This document shows positions 30,828 to 39,366 of a stretch of 64,000 nucleotides of DNA, piece after piece (the first letter of the stretch is position 1; every line of letters begins with the position of its first letter). The notes under the pieces are model-generated. The model searched no databases. It had not been told where the DNA came from and saw nothing but the letters and a program-made list of their open reading frames with translations. Made by a program: the position numbers and the translations under genes. The stretch is from Phytoactinopolyspora limicola (GTDB taxonomy: Bacteria > Actinomycetota > Actinomycetes > Jiangellales > Jiangellaceae), in the NCBI RefSeq assembly GCF_011320225.1, contig NZ_JAAOEN010000006.1, forward strand, positions 186,001-250,000, in the 5' to 3' direction.

Positions 30828-31032
30828 CGGCTGTTGCTGGGTGTGGATCAGGTGGTGCTCGTCGTAGACCCCGATACGCCGGTTCGAGCAATCGGCCGTC
30901 CGAGGGGTGTGAGAGATTGGTGAGTTGTGAGCAACACGGACAACCAGTTCCTCGACGTCGGCCGGATCAGGCAGCGGGGTAACCCAGCGCGCTCGGGTCG
31001 TTCGGCGGTTGGAATCGCACCGGGATCGTGTG

Positions 31033-32415
31033 ATGGCTGACCACAACAGAACAGGTCACGACGCCGGGCCAGGCGGTGGCTCTGGACCGGAGTCTGGTTT
31101 CCACGCCGCTCAGGCGGAGCTGCGTACCCGGTGGCCGGAAACGAAGCTGGAACCGACGCTGGATCGTATCCGCGACCTCACGGATGTCCTGGGCGGTCCG
31201 CAGCACGTGTTCTCCGCCATCCACATCGCCGGGACCAACGGCAAGACGTCGGTGGCCCGGATGGTGGATGAACTGCTACGTGAGCTGAACCTGCGCACGG
31301 GCCGGTTTACGAGTCCGCACCTCCAGTCGGTGACGGAGCGGATCGTGCTGGACGGCGAACCGATCACCGAGGACCGCTTCGCCGAGTTGTATGCGGAGGT
31401 GCGTCCTTATCTGGAGATCGTCGACGCCCGCCACGACATCCGGCTTTCGTTCTTCGAGACGCTCGTCGCGATGGCGTATGCCGGGTTCGCCGACGCGCCG
31501 GTCGAGGTGGCCGTGGTGGAGACCGGCATGGGAGGCGCCTGGGATGCCACCAATGTCGTCGACGGCTCGGTCGCGGTGGTGACGCCGATAGCACTGGATC
31601 ACGTCGAGTATCTCGGCGACGACCTCGAGGGGATCGCCGCTGAGAAGGCGGGGATCATCAAACCGGGCGCGTTCGCCGTTCTCGGTGCCCAGCCGGCGCC
31701 GGTTGCGGAGGTCTTGTTGGCCAAGGTGGCCGAGGTGGGCGCGACGGTCGCCCGGGCGGGCGTGGAGTTCGGGGTACGTCACCGCGAGATGGGCGTGGGC
31801 GGGCAGATGGTCCAACTCCAGGGGCTCACCGGCGGATACGACGACGTGTTCGTGCCGTTGCATGGCGCACATCAAGCGGACAACGCCGCGCTCGCGTTGG
31901 CTGCGGTGGAGGCGTTCGTCGGTGGTGGCCGTGAGGCGTTGGACCCCGAAGCCGTCCGGGCGGCGTTCTCGCGGGTGAGTTCGCCGGGCCGGCTGGAGGC
32001 ATTGCGGCGTGGGCCGGTGGTGCTGGTCGACGCGGCTCACAACCCGGCCGGCGCCGCGGCTCTAGCGGCCGCGCTCGACGAGGAGTTCGCCGCGACGCGG
32101 CTGATAGCGGTGGTAGCGGTGATGGCGGAGAAAGACGTCGAGGGCATCCTGGCCGCCCTGGAGCCGGTGGTGCAGGCGATCGTCGTCACCCGGAACTCCT
32201 CACCGCGGTGTTTGCCACCCGACGACGTCGTGCCGATGGCCGTTGATGTCTTCGGTGACGAACGAGTGCATCAGATGGAATCTCTACCGGATGCCATCGA
32301 GTTCGGGTTGACCTTGGCGGAGCGAGATGCCGACATCGGCGGGCACGGGGTGGTGATCACTGGCTCGGTGGTGACCGCTGGTGACGCTCGGACGTTGTTC
32401 GGAGCGGAGGGGTGA
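31033..32415 (+). CDS. folC: Folylpolyglutamate synthase / dihydrofolate synthase
   Basis: A 460-residue Mur-ligase-family enzyme that adds glutamate to dihydropteroate and folates using ATP. The P-loop is Gly67-T-N-G-K71-T in HIAGTNGKTSVARM. The folate loop, the Mg-site block AVVETGMGGAWDATN, ALDHVEYLGDDLEGIAAEKAGIIK and the C-terminal domain with VVLVDAAHNPAGA are all present. ATG 31033 is chosen; a TTG at 31009 lies upstream. It follows valS, a common actinobacterial order, and precedes the DUF4233 gene by seven bases. Confidence 0.94.
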   Translation: MADHNRTGHDAGPGGGSGPESGFHAAQAELRTRWPETKLEPTLDRIRDLTDVLGGPQHVFSAIHIAGTNGKTSVARMVDELLRELNLRTGRFTSPHLQSVTERIVLDGEPITEDRFAELYAEVRPYLEIVDARHDIRLSFFETLVAMAYAGFADAPVEVAVVETGMGGAWDATNVVDGSVAVVTPIALDHVEYLGDDLEGIAAEKAGIIKPGAFAVLGAQPAPVAEVLLAKVAEVGATVARAGVEFGVRHREMGVGGQMVQLQGLTGGYDDVFVPLHGAHQADNAALALAAVEAFVGGGREALDPEAVRAAFSRVSSPGRLEALRRGPVVLVDAAHNPAGAAALAAALDEEFAATRLIAVVAVMAEKDVEGILAALEPVVQAIVVTRNSSPRCLPPDDVVPMAVDVFGDERVHQMESLPDAIEFGLTLAERDADIGGHGVVITGSVVTAGDARTLFGAEG

Positions 32416-32422
32416 CGGGCCG

Positions 32423-32788
32423 GTGAATCGGATCGCGTCGAGCATCCTTACCTTCGAGGTGATCGTGGTCGCCTTGGTGGTGCCGGTCGCCGTGAACCTC
32501 GGAGGTGTCAACACCACGTTCGGGGTGGTGTCCGCGGGAGTTGTAGCGGCGTTGTGCATTCTTGGTGCGGCGACGGTGCGCCGGGGACGGGTCGGCTACG
32601 TGATCGGCTCCGCCGCGCAAGTCGGAGCCGTCGGGATGGGGTTCGTTATCCCGATGATGTTCATCCTCGGGAGTATTTTCGCGGCGATGTGGGTGGTGTT
32701 GTTGCGGATAGGCCCAGAGGTGGAACGGCGAGGCGCTGAGCGAGTGGAGGGGCCGGGTGACGGAGGAGGTCGGGCTCGGAGTGAGTGA
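32423..32788 (+). CDS. DUF4233 small membrane protein
   Basis: A 121-residue protein with about four hydrophobic helices (IASSILTFEVIVVALVVPVAV, TFGVVSAGVVAALCILGA and others). Small DUF4233 proteins regularly follow folC in Actinomycetota; their function is unknown. GTG 32423 is the start. The last ~22 codons lie inside the first copy of a 92-bp tandem repeat, so the charged, Gly/Arg-rich tail is repeat-derived and probably not conserved. Confidence 0.85.
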   Translation: MNRIASSILTFEVIVVALVVPVAVNLGGVNTTFGVVSAGVVAALCILGAATVRRGRVGYVIGSAAQVGAVGMGFVIPMMFILGSIFAAMWVVLLRIGPEVERRGAERVEGPGDGGGRARSE

Positions 32789-32945
32789 GGGGCCGAGCGT
32801 GACGGTGGGGTGTGGAACGGCGAGGCGCTGAGCGAGTGGAGGGGCCGGGTGACGGAGGAGGTCGGGCTCGGAGTGAGTGAGGGGCTGAGCGTGACGGTGG
32901 GGTGTGGAACGGCGAGGCGCTGAGTGAGTGAGGGGCCGAGCGTGA
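32721..32945 (+). repeat. 92-bp tandem repeat, about 2.5 copies
   Basis: TGGAACGGCGAGGCGCTGAG recurs at 32721, 32813 and 32905, exactly 92 bases apart. The third copy has lost a central block. The first copy encodes the tail of the DUF4233 protein; the rest fills the intergenic region. From 32946 to 33089 there is AT-richer sequence that probably holds the tad operon promoter (TTGACC at 33029 is a candidate -35), with no gene. Confidence 0.92.
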
Positions 32946-33089
32946 TGTACGAGGCCGTACCTGCGCCAATTTGAGCCGGTCGCGAGTTGTTTGCGTGACC
33001 TGTCCCGGTTATTTGTGCAACATCGTCATTGACCAGCTATTCTCTTCCAGTCGATCGGCCCTACCTGAAATGGCAGAGTATCCGTATCA

Positions 33090-33821
33090 ATGGCAGCACC
33101 AACAACTCAGACCAGTGACACGGTGACCGACCGCAAACGCGAGCGTGAGCAGCGTGGTGTGCGCGGCACTAAAGCCGTTGGAGCCACGGATCGATTGCCG
33201 TCGCCTCCGCGGCAGCGCCGGCCGGCGCTTGCCGCGCTCGCGGTGCTGCTCATCGTGGGTGGAGCTACTATCGCCGCTGTCCTCGCGATGCGAGCCGATG
33301 AGCGTACGCCAGTGCTGATGCTTCAGCATCCGGTGGAGGCGGGGCAGCTCATCACCGAGCAGCACCTCACCACTGCGCCGGTGGCGGCGCAGGACACCCT
33401 TTTGATCCCATCGTCGCAGTTGGACCGGGTCGTGGGGCAGTACGCCTCGGTGCGGTTGCGGGAGGGCCAGTTGCTCGATACGACGATGCTCGGTGGCAGC
33501 GGCATGCTGACCGACGGCTTCGCTGCCGTGGGTGCGGCGTTGGCGGTGGGGCACTTCCCGGCCAGCGGGTTGCAGCCGGGCGACGTCGTGGATCTGGTCG
33601 CGGTCCGTTCGGATGGCAGCGGTGAGGTGATCTCCGAGGACGTCCGGGTCAGTTCGGTTACTGGGGCGGGTTCCGGGAGTGAGCCTGTCGGCGGTGGGGG
33701 CCTGGCGGCGACGTTCATCGTGCCGAGCGACCAGCGGGCGGCGGTGGCCGGAGCGGCGGCGAGCAACATGTTGGCCGCGGTGCTGATCGAACGGGGCGGC
33801 GCGATCGGCGGAGAGGACTGA
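33090..33821 (+). CDS. SAF-domain protein, CpaB/RcpC-like Tad pilus assembly factor
   Basis: A 243-residue protein: cytoplasmic basic N-terminus, one membrane helix (about residues 45-66, ALAALAVLLIVGGATIAAVL), then a SAF domain (PVEAGQLITEQHLTTAPVA) and a second beta-rich part with LQPGDVVDLVAV. CpaB-like proteins are found at the head of tad loci. It begins the operon; the next gene starts five bases after its stop. Confidence 0.82.
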   Translation: MAAPTTQTSDTVTDRKREREQRGVRGTKAVGATDRLPSPPRQRRPALAALAVLLIVGGATIAAVLAMRADERTPVLMLQHPVEAGQLITEQHLTTAPVAAQDTLLIPSSQLDRVVGQYASVRLREGQLLDTTMLGGSGMLTDGFAAVGAALAVGHFPASGLQPGDVVDLVAVRSDGSGEVISEDVRVSSVTGAGSGSEPVGGGGLAATFIVPSDQRAAVAGAAASNMLAAVLIERGGAIGGED

Positions 33822-33826
33822 CAGAC

Positions 33827-34606
33827 GTGCTCATCGCCTTCGCCTCGGCCAAGGGCGCGCCCGGTGTCACGACCACGGTGAACGTGTTGGGTGATGTGTG
33901 GCCGTCCGACGTTCTGGTGGCCGATTTCGATCCGGCCGGTGGCGACTTCGCGCTGCGGCATCGAAACCCGGATGGCGATCCGCTGGAGCCGGAGCGTGGG
34001 CTGCTGTCGCTGGCCGCGGCTGCCCGGCGGGGGGTCGCCCAGAGCGAGCTCGGCGATCACGTGCAGCGTATCGACGGTGGACTGGACGTGGTGGCTGGCG
34101 TATCGCGGCCCGAGCAGGTGGCCGGCATCGGCGCGGCCTGGCCGGCGCTGGCGCACAGTCTGCGCGCCGCCGGTGGCGACACTCTCGTGGACTGCGGGCG
34201 GGTAACACCTGGGACACCGGTTATGCCGGTGTTGGCGGCGGCGGATGCGTTGGTTTTCGTGACGAGGCCTTCGGTCGAGGGGTACGCCCATCTCCGGGAG
34301 CGGCTGCACTGGCTGGTGGAGCCGCTGCGGATCGGCGAGTTGGGGAGCACGCCGGTGGGGGTGGTGGTGGTCGCGGCAGCGTCTGACACCTCGGCGGCCA
34401 GGGATTTGGATCGGCTGTTGCAGTACGCGGGGTTGAAGGTTTCGGTGTTGGGTCGCATCGCCGACGATCCGAAAGCGGTGCGTGCCCTACACGGGCAGGC
34501 CAACCGTCGGCTCGAGCGCACTTTGCTGGTCCGGTCCGCCCGCGAGGTGGCCGACGCGGTGCGTTCGCTGGCGACGAGCCGTTCGGGTAGCTCGGTGAAG
34601 AGGTGA
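33827..34606 (+). CDS. CpaE/TadZ-like MinD-family protein with a degenerate P-loop
   Basis: A 259-residue ParA/MinD-type protein expected to localise the Tad machinery at the pole or membrane. The deviant Walker A is AKGAPGVTTT: the signature Lys10 remains, but the P-loop Lys of the usual KGGxGKT is replaced by Val15. DFDPAGGDF (Walker A') and DTLVDCGRV are recognisable. TadZ proteins tolerate loss of ATPase activity, so a scaffolding role is plausible. GTG 33827 is the start; the end overlaps tadA by GTGA. Confidence 0.8.
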   Translation: MLIAFASAKGAPGVTTTVNVLGDVWPSDVLVADFDPAGGDFALRHRNPDGDPLEPERGLLSLAAAARRGVAQSELGDHVQRIDGGLDVVAGVSRPEQVAGIGAAWPALAHSLRAAGGDTLVDCGRVTPGTPVMPVLAAADALVFVTRPSVEGYAHLRERLHWLVEPLRIGELGSTPVGVVVVAAASDTSAARDLDRLLQYAGLKVSVLGRIADDPKAVRALHGQANRRLERTLLVRSAREVADAVRSLATSRSGSSVKR

Positions 34607-35937
34607 CAGCCGTCATGGAGCAGAACGGCATGGACCAGGGTTTGGTTCGGCGGCTTCGTGAGGAGGTCGCCGATACGCTGGCGCGCCAGCGGCGGGACGA
34701 CGCGGCCAACGGGGTCGCACCCATGACGGCGGAGGACGAGCGGCAGTTCGCCCGGGCCGTCATTGGTCGGGTGCTTGACAGCTATGCGCGATCGGAGATC
34801 GCCGCTGGGCGGACCCCGCCGAGCGCGGACGAAGAAGAGGAGATTTCCTCCGGCATCCATGCCGCCCTGTTCGGGGTGGGGCGGTTGCAGCCGTTGTTGG
34901 ACGATCCCGAGGTCGAGAACGTCGACATCAACGGTTGCGACAACGTCTTCGTGCAGTATGCCGACGGCCGTGAGGTGGTGGCGGCACCGGTCGCGGAGAC
35001 CGACGACGAGCTGGTGGAGCTGGTGCAGATTCTCGGCGCCTACTCCGGTCTGGCCAGCCGCCCGTTCGACTCCGCGAACCCGCAGCTCGATCTCCGGTTG
35101 CCCGATGGCAGCCGGCTCTCGGCGGTGATGGACGTGTGCGCGCGGCCGGCGATCTCGATCCGGCGGTCGCGGCTGGCCCGGGTTCATCTCGACGATCTTC
35201 TGACGTATGGCACGGTGACCGACGAGTTGGCCGCGTTCCTGTCGGCGGCGGTGGCTGCCCGCAAGAACATCATGATCGCCGGCGCGACGAACGCCGGCAA
35301 GACGACGCTACTGCGGGCCCTGGCCAACGAGATCCCGGCCGCCGAGCGGCTGATCACGGTCGAGCGGGCGCTCGAACTGGGCCTGGGTGAGTTCGCCGAC
35401 CTGCACCCCAACGTGGTGGCCTTCGAGGAGCGGTTGCCGAACTCCGAGGGTATGGGCGCCATCACCATGGCCGAGTTGGTCCGCCGGAGTCTGCGTATGA
35501 ACCCAAGCCGGGTGATCGTCGGTGAGGTGTTGGGTGACGAGATCGTCACCATGCTCAACGCTATGAGTCAGGGCAACGACGGTTCGTTGTCGACGATTCA
35601 CGCCAACAGTTCGATCGAGGTGTTCAACCGGATTTCGACGTACGCGATCCAGTCGGTCGAGCGGCTGCCAGTGGATGCGACGATGATGCTGATCGCCGGT
35701 GCCATCGACTTCGTCGTCTTCGTAGAGAAACGTAACGACTACGCCAGTGGCGGGCGGTTGCGCCGGTTCGTGTCCAGCGTGCGCGAGATCAACGGGGTGG
35801 ACGGCCGGATCCTGTCGAGTGAGGTCTTCGCCAGCGGTCCGGAGGGTGTGGCCGTTTCCGCGGCGCCGATTTCCTGCCTCGACGATCTCGTCGCCGTGGG
35901 CTATCAGCCGGGAATGGCGGTTCAATGGAGCGCCTGA
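34603..35937 (+). CDS. tadA: Tad pilus secretion ATPase TadA (CpaF)
   Basis: A 444-residue type II/IV secretion ATPase that powers pilus assembly. It has the N-terminal helical region, then GRLQPLLDDPEVENVDINGCDNV, Walker A Gly227-A-T-N-A-G-Lys233-T-T, the Asp box, and the conserved NAMSQGNDGSLSTIHANS block with its His. GTG 34603 overlaps the upstream stop; ATG 34615 or 34630 are alternatives. It overlaps tadB by 13 bases. Confidence 0.93.
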   Translation: MTAVMEQNGMDQGLVRRLREEVADTLARQRRDDAANGVAPMTAEDERQFARAVIGRVLDSYARSEIAAGRTPPSADEEEEISSGIHAALFGVGRLQPLLDDPEVENVDINGCDNVFVQYADGREVVAAPVAETDDELVELVQILGAYSGLASRPFDSANPQLDLRLPDGSRLSAVMDVCARPAISIRRSRLARVHLDDLLTYGTVTDELAAFLSAAVAARKNIMIAGATNAGKTTLLRALANEIPAAERLITVERALELGLGEFADLHPNVVAFEERLPNSEGMGAITMAELVRRSLRMNPSRVIVGEVLGDEIVTMLNAMSQGNDGSLSTIHANSSIEVFNRISTYAIQSVERLPVDATMMLIAGAIDFVVFVEKRNDYASGGRLRRFVSSVREINGVDGRILSSEVFASGPEGVAVSAAPISCLDDLVAVGYQPGMAVQWSA

Positions 35938-36797
35938 CCCCCACGTTCCTGTTGGTCATCGTGTTGGGCGCGGTGGTCGGCGGGGGTGTGTTGTTGCTCG
36001 TCGTGGCTCTGCGCGGCACTGAGCCGCGGGCCCCGGGCCCTGCCCGGAAGGGTTCTCTGCTGGAGCGGCTGGGCCGTCAGACGTTGCTGGGGTTGGGTAC
36101 CGCTGTGGCGGTGCTGGCGGTGACGCGGTGGCCCGTCGCGGCCATCGGTGCCGGCATTCTCGTGTCGGTCTGGCCGATGCTGTTCGGTGGTGCGAAGGTG
36201 GAACGTGAGGCGATCGCGCGCCTGGACGGGCTGGCGTCGTGGACGGAGTCGTTGCGGGACACCATCGCTGGTGCTGTGGGACTCGAGCAGGCCATCCCGG
36301 CGACGGTCTACGCAGCGTCGCCGTCGATCCAACCGCAGTTGCGACTGCTCGCCGACCGGTTGCGGATCAGGGTGCCGATGCCGGAGGCGCTGCAACGTTT
36401 CGCCGACGATCTCGACGATCCGAGTGCCGACCTCGTGGTTGCTTCGTTGATCCTCAACTCTCGGCTGCGTGGGCCAGGTCTGCGGCAGGTGTTGACGTCG
36501 TTGGCCGACTCGGCTCGGGCGGAGTTGGACATGCGGCAGCGGGTGTTCGCCGGCCGGGCCAGTACCCGCCGGTCGGTGCAGATCGTTGTGCTGGTGAGTC
36601 TCGTGTTCATGATCGGCTTATCGGTGGTCAACCGGGATTACGTCGAGCCCTACTCCGACCCCATCGGGCAGGTGGTTTTGGCGGTTGTCGGCGTGCTCTT
36701 CGCCGGTGGGTTCATGTGGATGAAGCGGCTGTCCAACGTTGAGGTGCCGGACCGGTTCCTGGTGTCGGCGCACACCGGTGGGGAGGGCCGACCATGA
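35925..36797 (+). CDS. tadB: Tad inner-membrane platform protein TadB
   Basis: A 290-residue type II secretion F-domain protein. There is an N-terminal helix (LTPTFLLVIVLGAVVGGGVLLL), a paired helix around residues 50-80, the cytoplasmic T2SSF domain (WTESLRDTIAGAVGLEQAI), and two C-terminal helices. It starts inside the end of tadA and overlaps tadC by ATGA. Confidence 0.9.
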   Translation: MERLTPTFLLVIVLGAVVGGGVLLLVVALRGTEPRAPGPARKGSLLERLGRQTLLGLGTAVAVLAVTRWPVAAIGAGILVSVWPMLFGGAKVEREAIARLDGLASWTESLRDTIAGAVGLEQAIPATVYAASPSIQPQLRLLADRLRIRVPMPEALQRFADDLDDPSADLVVASLILNSRLRGPGLRQVLTSLADSARAELDMRQRVFAGRASTRRSVQIVVLVSLVFMIGLSVVNRDYVEPYSDPIGQVVLAVVGVLFAGGFMWMKRLSNVEVPDRFLVSAHTGGEGRP

Positions 36798-37717
36798 CGA
36801 TGATCATCATCGCCGGGGCGCTGGTCGGCCTGGGCCTGCTGCTCCTCGGCATGATCATTTTTCAGCCGAAATCGAGTCCAGCGGTCACCTTGGCGCAACT
36901 CGACCTGCGGCGCGGCCGCGCCCGGCAGGAACGCATCACCGCCGCTACCTTCGACCCCAGTCAGGTGCGCGAGTCTCAATCGCTGCGCCACCTCGGTGGG
37001 CGCATGCGGTCGTCGTTGGAAGGCTCCGGCGTTGATCTGGCGGCGTTGCGCAGCGACGTGTCGTTGTTGGGCCGGACGGTTGAAGGGCACCTGGCGGTCA
37101 GCGTGTTGGCCGCCCTGGGTGGGTTCCTGGCCCCGATCGTCTTCGACGTTCTGCTCATCGTTCTGGGGGTGGGTTTTTCCCTCCCGATGTCCTTCGTACT
37201 CGGTATTCTGTTCGCCTTGGTCGGCGCGGTGATCCCGACGCTGAGCGTGCGTTCGAAGGCGGCCGAGCGACGCCGCGACTTCCGGCACGTCGTCGGTTCG
37301 TTCCTCGATCTCGTAGCTATGAACCTGGCTGGCGGGCGTGGTGTGCCGGAAGCCTTGACGATGGCGGCGAGCCTGAGTGAGGGCTGGGCAATGACCCGCA
37401 TTCGTGACACTCTGTTGACGGCACGATTGCACGGTGTGACGCCCTGGGCAGCGTTGGGTGAACTCGGCGACGAGGTCCGGATCGAGGAATTGCGCGATCT
37501 CGCGTCGGCCCTGGCCCTCGTGGCCGAGGACGGTGCGAAGGTGCGGGAATCACTCGCGGCGCGGGCGAGTTCGTTGCGGCGGCGAGAGTTGGCCGAGGTC
37601 GAAGGGAAGGCAGGTGAGCGCTCACAGTCGATGCTGGTCGCACAGCTGTTGTTGTGTCTCGGCTTCCTTGTCTTCCTTCTGTACCCGGCGCTCGTCGGCG
37701 TATTGGAGGGGGCGTGA
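36794..37717 (+). CDS. tadC: Tad inner-membrane platform protein TadC
   Basis: A 307-residue F-domain protein pairing with TadB. Helices lie at the N-terminus, around residues 100-150 and at the C-terminus, with the conserved cytoplasmic part FLDLVAMNLAGGRGVPEAL. It ends the assembly-gene block; a hairpin separates it from the pilin genes. Confidence 0.9.
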   Translation: MTMIIIAGALVGLGLLLLGMIIFQPKSSPAVTLAQLDLRRGRARQERITAATFDPSQVRESQSLRHLGGRMRSSLEGSGVDLAALRSDVSLLGRTVEGHLAVSVLAALGGFLAPIVFDVLLIVLGVGFSLPMSFVLGILFALVGAVIPTLSVRSKAAERRRDFRHVVGSFLDLVAMNLAGGRGVPEALTMAASLSEGWAMTRIRDTLLTARLHGVTPWAALGELGDEVRIEELRDLASALALVAEDGAKVRESLAARASSLRRRELAEVEGKAGERSQSMLVAQLLLCLGFLVFLLYPALVGVLEGA

Positions 37718-37744
37718 GAGGAACTGACGGCGGATTTTTCGGAT

Positions 37745-37779
37745 GGGACCGACCGGAAGAGTGTCCGGCGGCCGGTCCC
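37745..37779 (+). terminator. Hairpin between tadC and the pilin gene
   Basis: GGGACCGACC (37745-37754) pairs with GGCCGGTCCC (37770-37779) with one wobble and a partly paired loop. No T-run follows. It may attenuate readthrough or stabilise the pilin mRNA, allowing more pilin than assembly protein. Confidence 0.5.
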
Positions 37780-37826
37780 GTTGGCACATGTGCACCAACC
37801 TGGAAAGCGAGCAGGAGACCACGCTG

Positions 37827-38066
37827 ATGAATGCCTATTTCGCACCGTCCACCCCCCAAGGAACACTGCTGCTGTTCCTGCGTGCCCGGCTGGATCGGGC
37901 CCGCCGCCGGCCCGAGCGCGGCGCGTCGGCCATGGAGTTCGTGATCATCACCGCCGTGTTGGTCGCACTCGCGGCGGCCGTGGGCCTCATCATCTACAAC
38001 CTCGTCACCGATAAGGCCGATGAGATCAACATCCCGGACACCCCGGGTGGTGGCGGAAACCTCTGA
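37827..38066 (+). CDS. Flp-like class IVb pilin
   Basis: A 79-residue prepilin. A 34-residue basic leader ends in Arg-Gly, followed by ASAMEFVIITAVLVALAAAVG: this is the G/xxxxEF processing pattern of class IVb prepilins, with Glu at +5 of the mature protein and a single hydrophobic helix. ATG 37827 has GCAGGAG nine bases upstream. It would be cleaved by a TadV/CpaA-type peptidase, which is not encoded in this window. Confidence 0.85.
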   Translation: MNAYFAPSTPQGTLLLFLRARLDRARRRPERGASAMEFVIITAVLVALAAAVGLIIYNLVTDKADEINIPDTPGGGGNL

Positions 38067-38074
38067 TCGCCGCC

Positions 38075-38470
38075 ATGATCGCCCGCGTCCGTTCGCAACG
38101 CGGCGCCAGCGCGATCGAGCTGGTGCTGTACACACCGATCATGTTCTTCGTGATCTTCTTGATCATCCAGTTCGCCCTGCACTACCACGGCCAGCAGGTA
38201 GCGCATGCCGCGGCACGGGAGGGGGCCCGCATCGCGCGCACGACGTTCGACGCCGATCCGGGGCTCCAGCAGGCCCAGGCGCGCGCGGCGTCCTACGCCG
38301 GTCAGGTGGGTGGCAACCAGCTGACGGACATAAAGGTCACGGCAGGGCAGAGCGGGGACACGGTATGGGTGCAGGTGTGCGGGCGGCCCAAGGAGATCAT
38401 CAAGAACGTCACGCCCCGGGTTTGCCGGTCGGTCGAAGGACCGGTCGAACGGTTCCGGCCGGACGTGTAG
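38075..38470 (+). CDS. TadE-like pseudopilin
   Basis: A 131-residue minor pilin-like protein. RSQRGASAIELVLYTPIMFF matches the TadE motif (Gly followed by Glu at +5), with one helix and then the conserved HAAAREGARIAR block and a short Cys-containing exterior domain. It starts eight bases after the pilin stop and abuts the next gene with no gap. Confidence 0.88.
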   Translation: MIARVRSQRGASAIELVLYTPIMFFVIFLIIQFALHYHGQQVAHAAAREGARIARTTFDADPGLQQAQARAASYAGQVGGNQLTDIKVTAGQSGDTVWVQVCGRPKEIIKNVTPRVCRSVEGPVERFRPDV

Positions 38471-38905
38471 GTGACTATGAGGGTGATCGTCACACCGCGT
38501 GCGCAACGCCACTCCGAGCGCGGCTCGATGGCTGTCGAGCTGGTCCTCTTGGTGCCCATCCTGGTGGCGGTGATGCTGCTGGTGATTGGTGCCGGGCGGT
38601 ACATCGACCGGCAGGGTGACGTGGAGGCGGCCGTGCGCGAGGCGGCCCGGGCGGCTTCGTACGAGAGGGACTACGGTGCGGCCCAAGCGGCCGCGCAGCA
38701 GGCCGCTACGGCCGCGCTGCCCGGCGGGGTCAGCTGCCAGCCGATCAGTTTGGCTGGCAGTGAGTTCTGGGCCGGGGGTATGGTCCGAGCTCAACTGAGT
38801 TGTCAGGTCGACCTGTCCGAGTTAGGTTTCAGCGGGCTACCAGGCAGCATCCAGATCACGAGGGAAAGCGCCGCACCCCTCGACCAGTGGAGGCGGACGT
38901 CATGA
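38471..38905 (+). CDS. Second TadE-like pseudopilin
   Basis: A 144-residue protein with RGSMAVELVLLVPILVAVML (Gly, then Glu at +5), the AAVREAARAASYERDYG block of the family and two Cys in the exterior part, possibly a disulphide. GTG 38471 directly follows the previous stop; ATG 38477 is an alternative. It overlaps the next gene by ATGA. Confidence 0.87.
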   Translation: MTMRVIVTPRAQRHSERGSMAVELVLLVPILVAVMLLVIGAGRYIDRQGDVEAAVREAARAASYERDYGAAQAAAQQAATAALPGGVSCQPISLAGSEFWAGGMVRAQLSCQVDLSELGFSGLPGSIQITRESAAPLDQWRRTS

Positions 38906-39366
38906 CCGCGCGGCACACCGTCCGGAGTGCGGCTCGTAGCGAGCGAGGCGCCATCAGTGCGCTGGTGATTCTGCTCATCGTGATGTTGTTCGCGGTGGCC
39001 GGTCTCATCTACGACGGTGGGCGCGCCATCAACGCCCGGCAGCAGACCTACGACGACGTCGAGCAGGCGGCTCGAGCCGGGGCGAACCAGATCGACGAAG
39101 ACCTGTTCCGCCGCAGCGGGGTGGTCCAGATCATGCCCGGAGCCGCTGCTGACGCGGCACGGTCGTACCTGCTCGGGTTGAACCAGAACCGGGCCGCGCC
39201 GTACGACCCGGCCCGCATCGCCATCACCGCGACGGCCACCGAGGTGACGGTGCGGGCCGAACGGACCGTGCCGACGGGCCTGTTGCAGCTGGTCTTCGTC
39301 AACAGCTTCGATGTCGCCGGCGAGGCGACGTCGCAGCCGGAGATAGGAATTGGAGCAGGGTTGTGA
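38902..39366 (+). CDS. TadG-like pilus assembly protein
   Basis: A 154-residue protein with the N-terminal motif SERGAISALVILLIVMLFAVAGL followed by YDGGRAINARQQTYDDVEQAARAGA, typical of the TadG_N/Flp-assembly domain. It is much shorter than full TadG and has no von Willebrand domain. ATG 38902 overlaps the previous stop; its own stop overlaps the next gene's GTG. Confidence 0.85.
   Translation: MTARHTVRSAARSERGAISALVILLIVMLFAVAGLIYDGGRAINARQQTYDDVEQAARAGANQIDEDLFRRSGVVQIMPGAAADAARSYLLGLNQNRAAPYDPARIAITATATEVTVRAERTVPTGLLQLVFVNSFDVAGEATSQPEIGIGAGL

Noticed and set aside
30741-30923. A 60-codon frame repeating HKEACC between valS and folC
   Set aside because: The repetition follows from the underlying DNA repeat; there is no separate evidence of coding.
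30927-31037. A 36-codon frame whose stop overlaps the folC start (possible leader peptide)
   Set aside because: No ribosome site, no recognisable attenuator and unremarkable codons; the overlap is probably chance.
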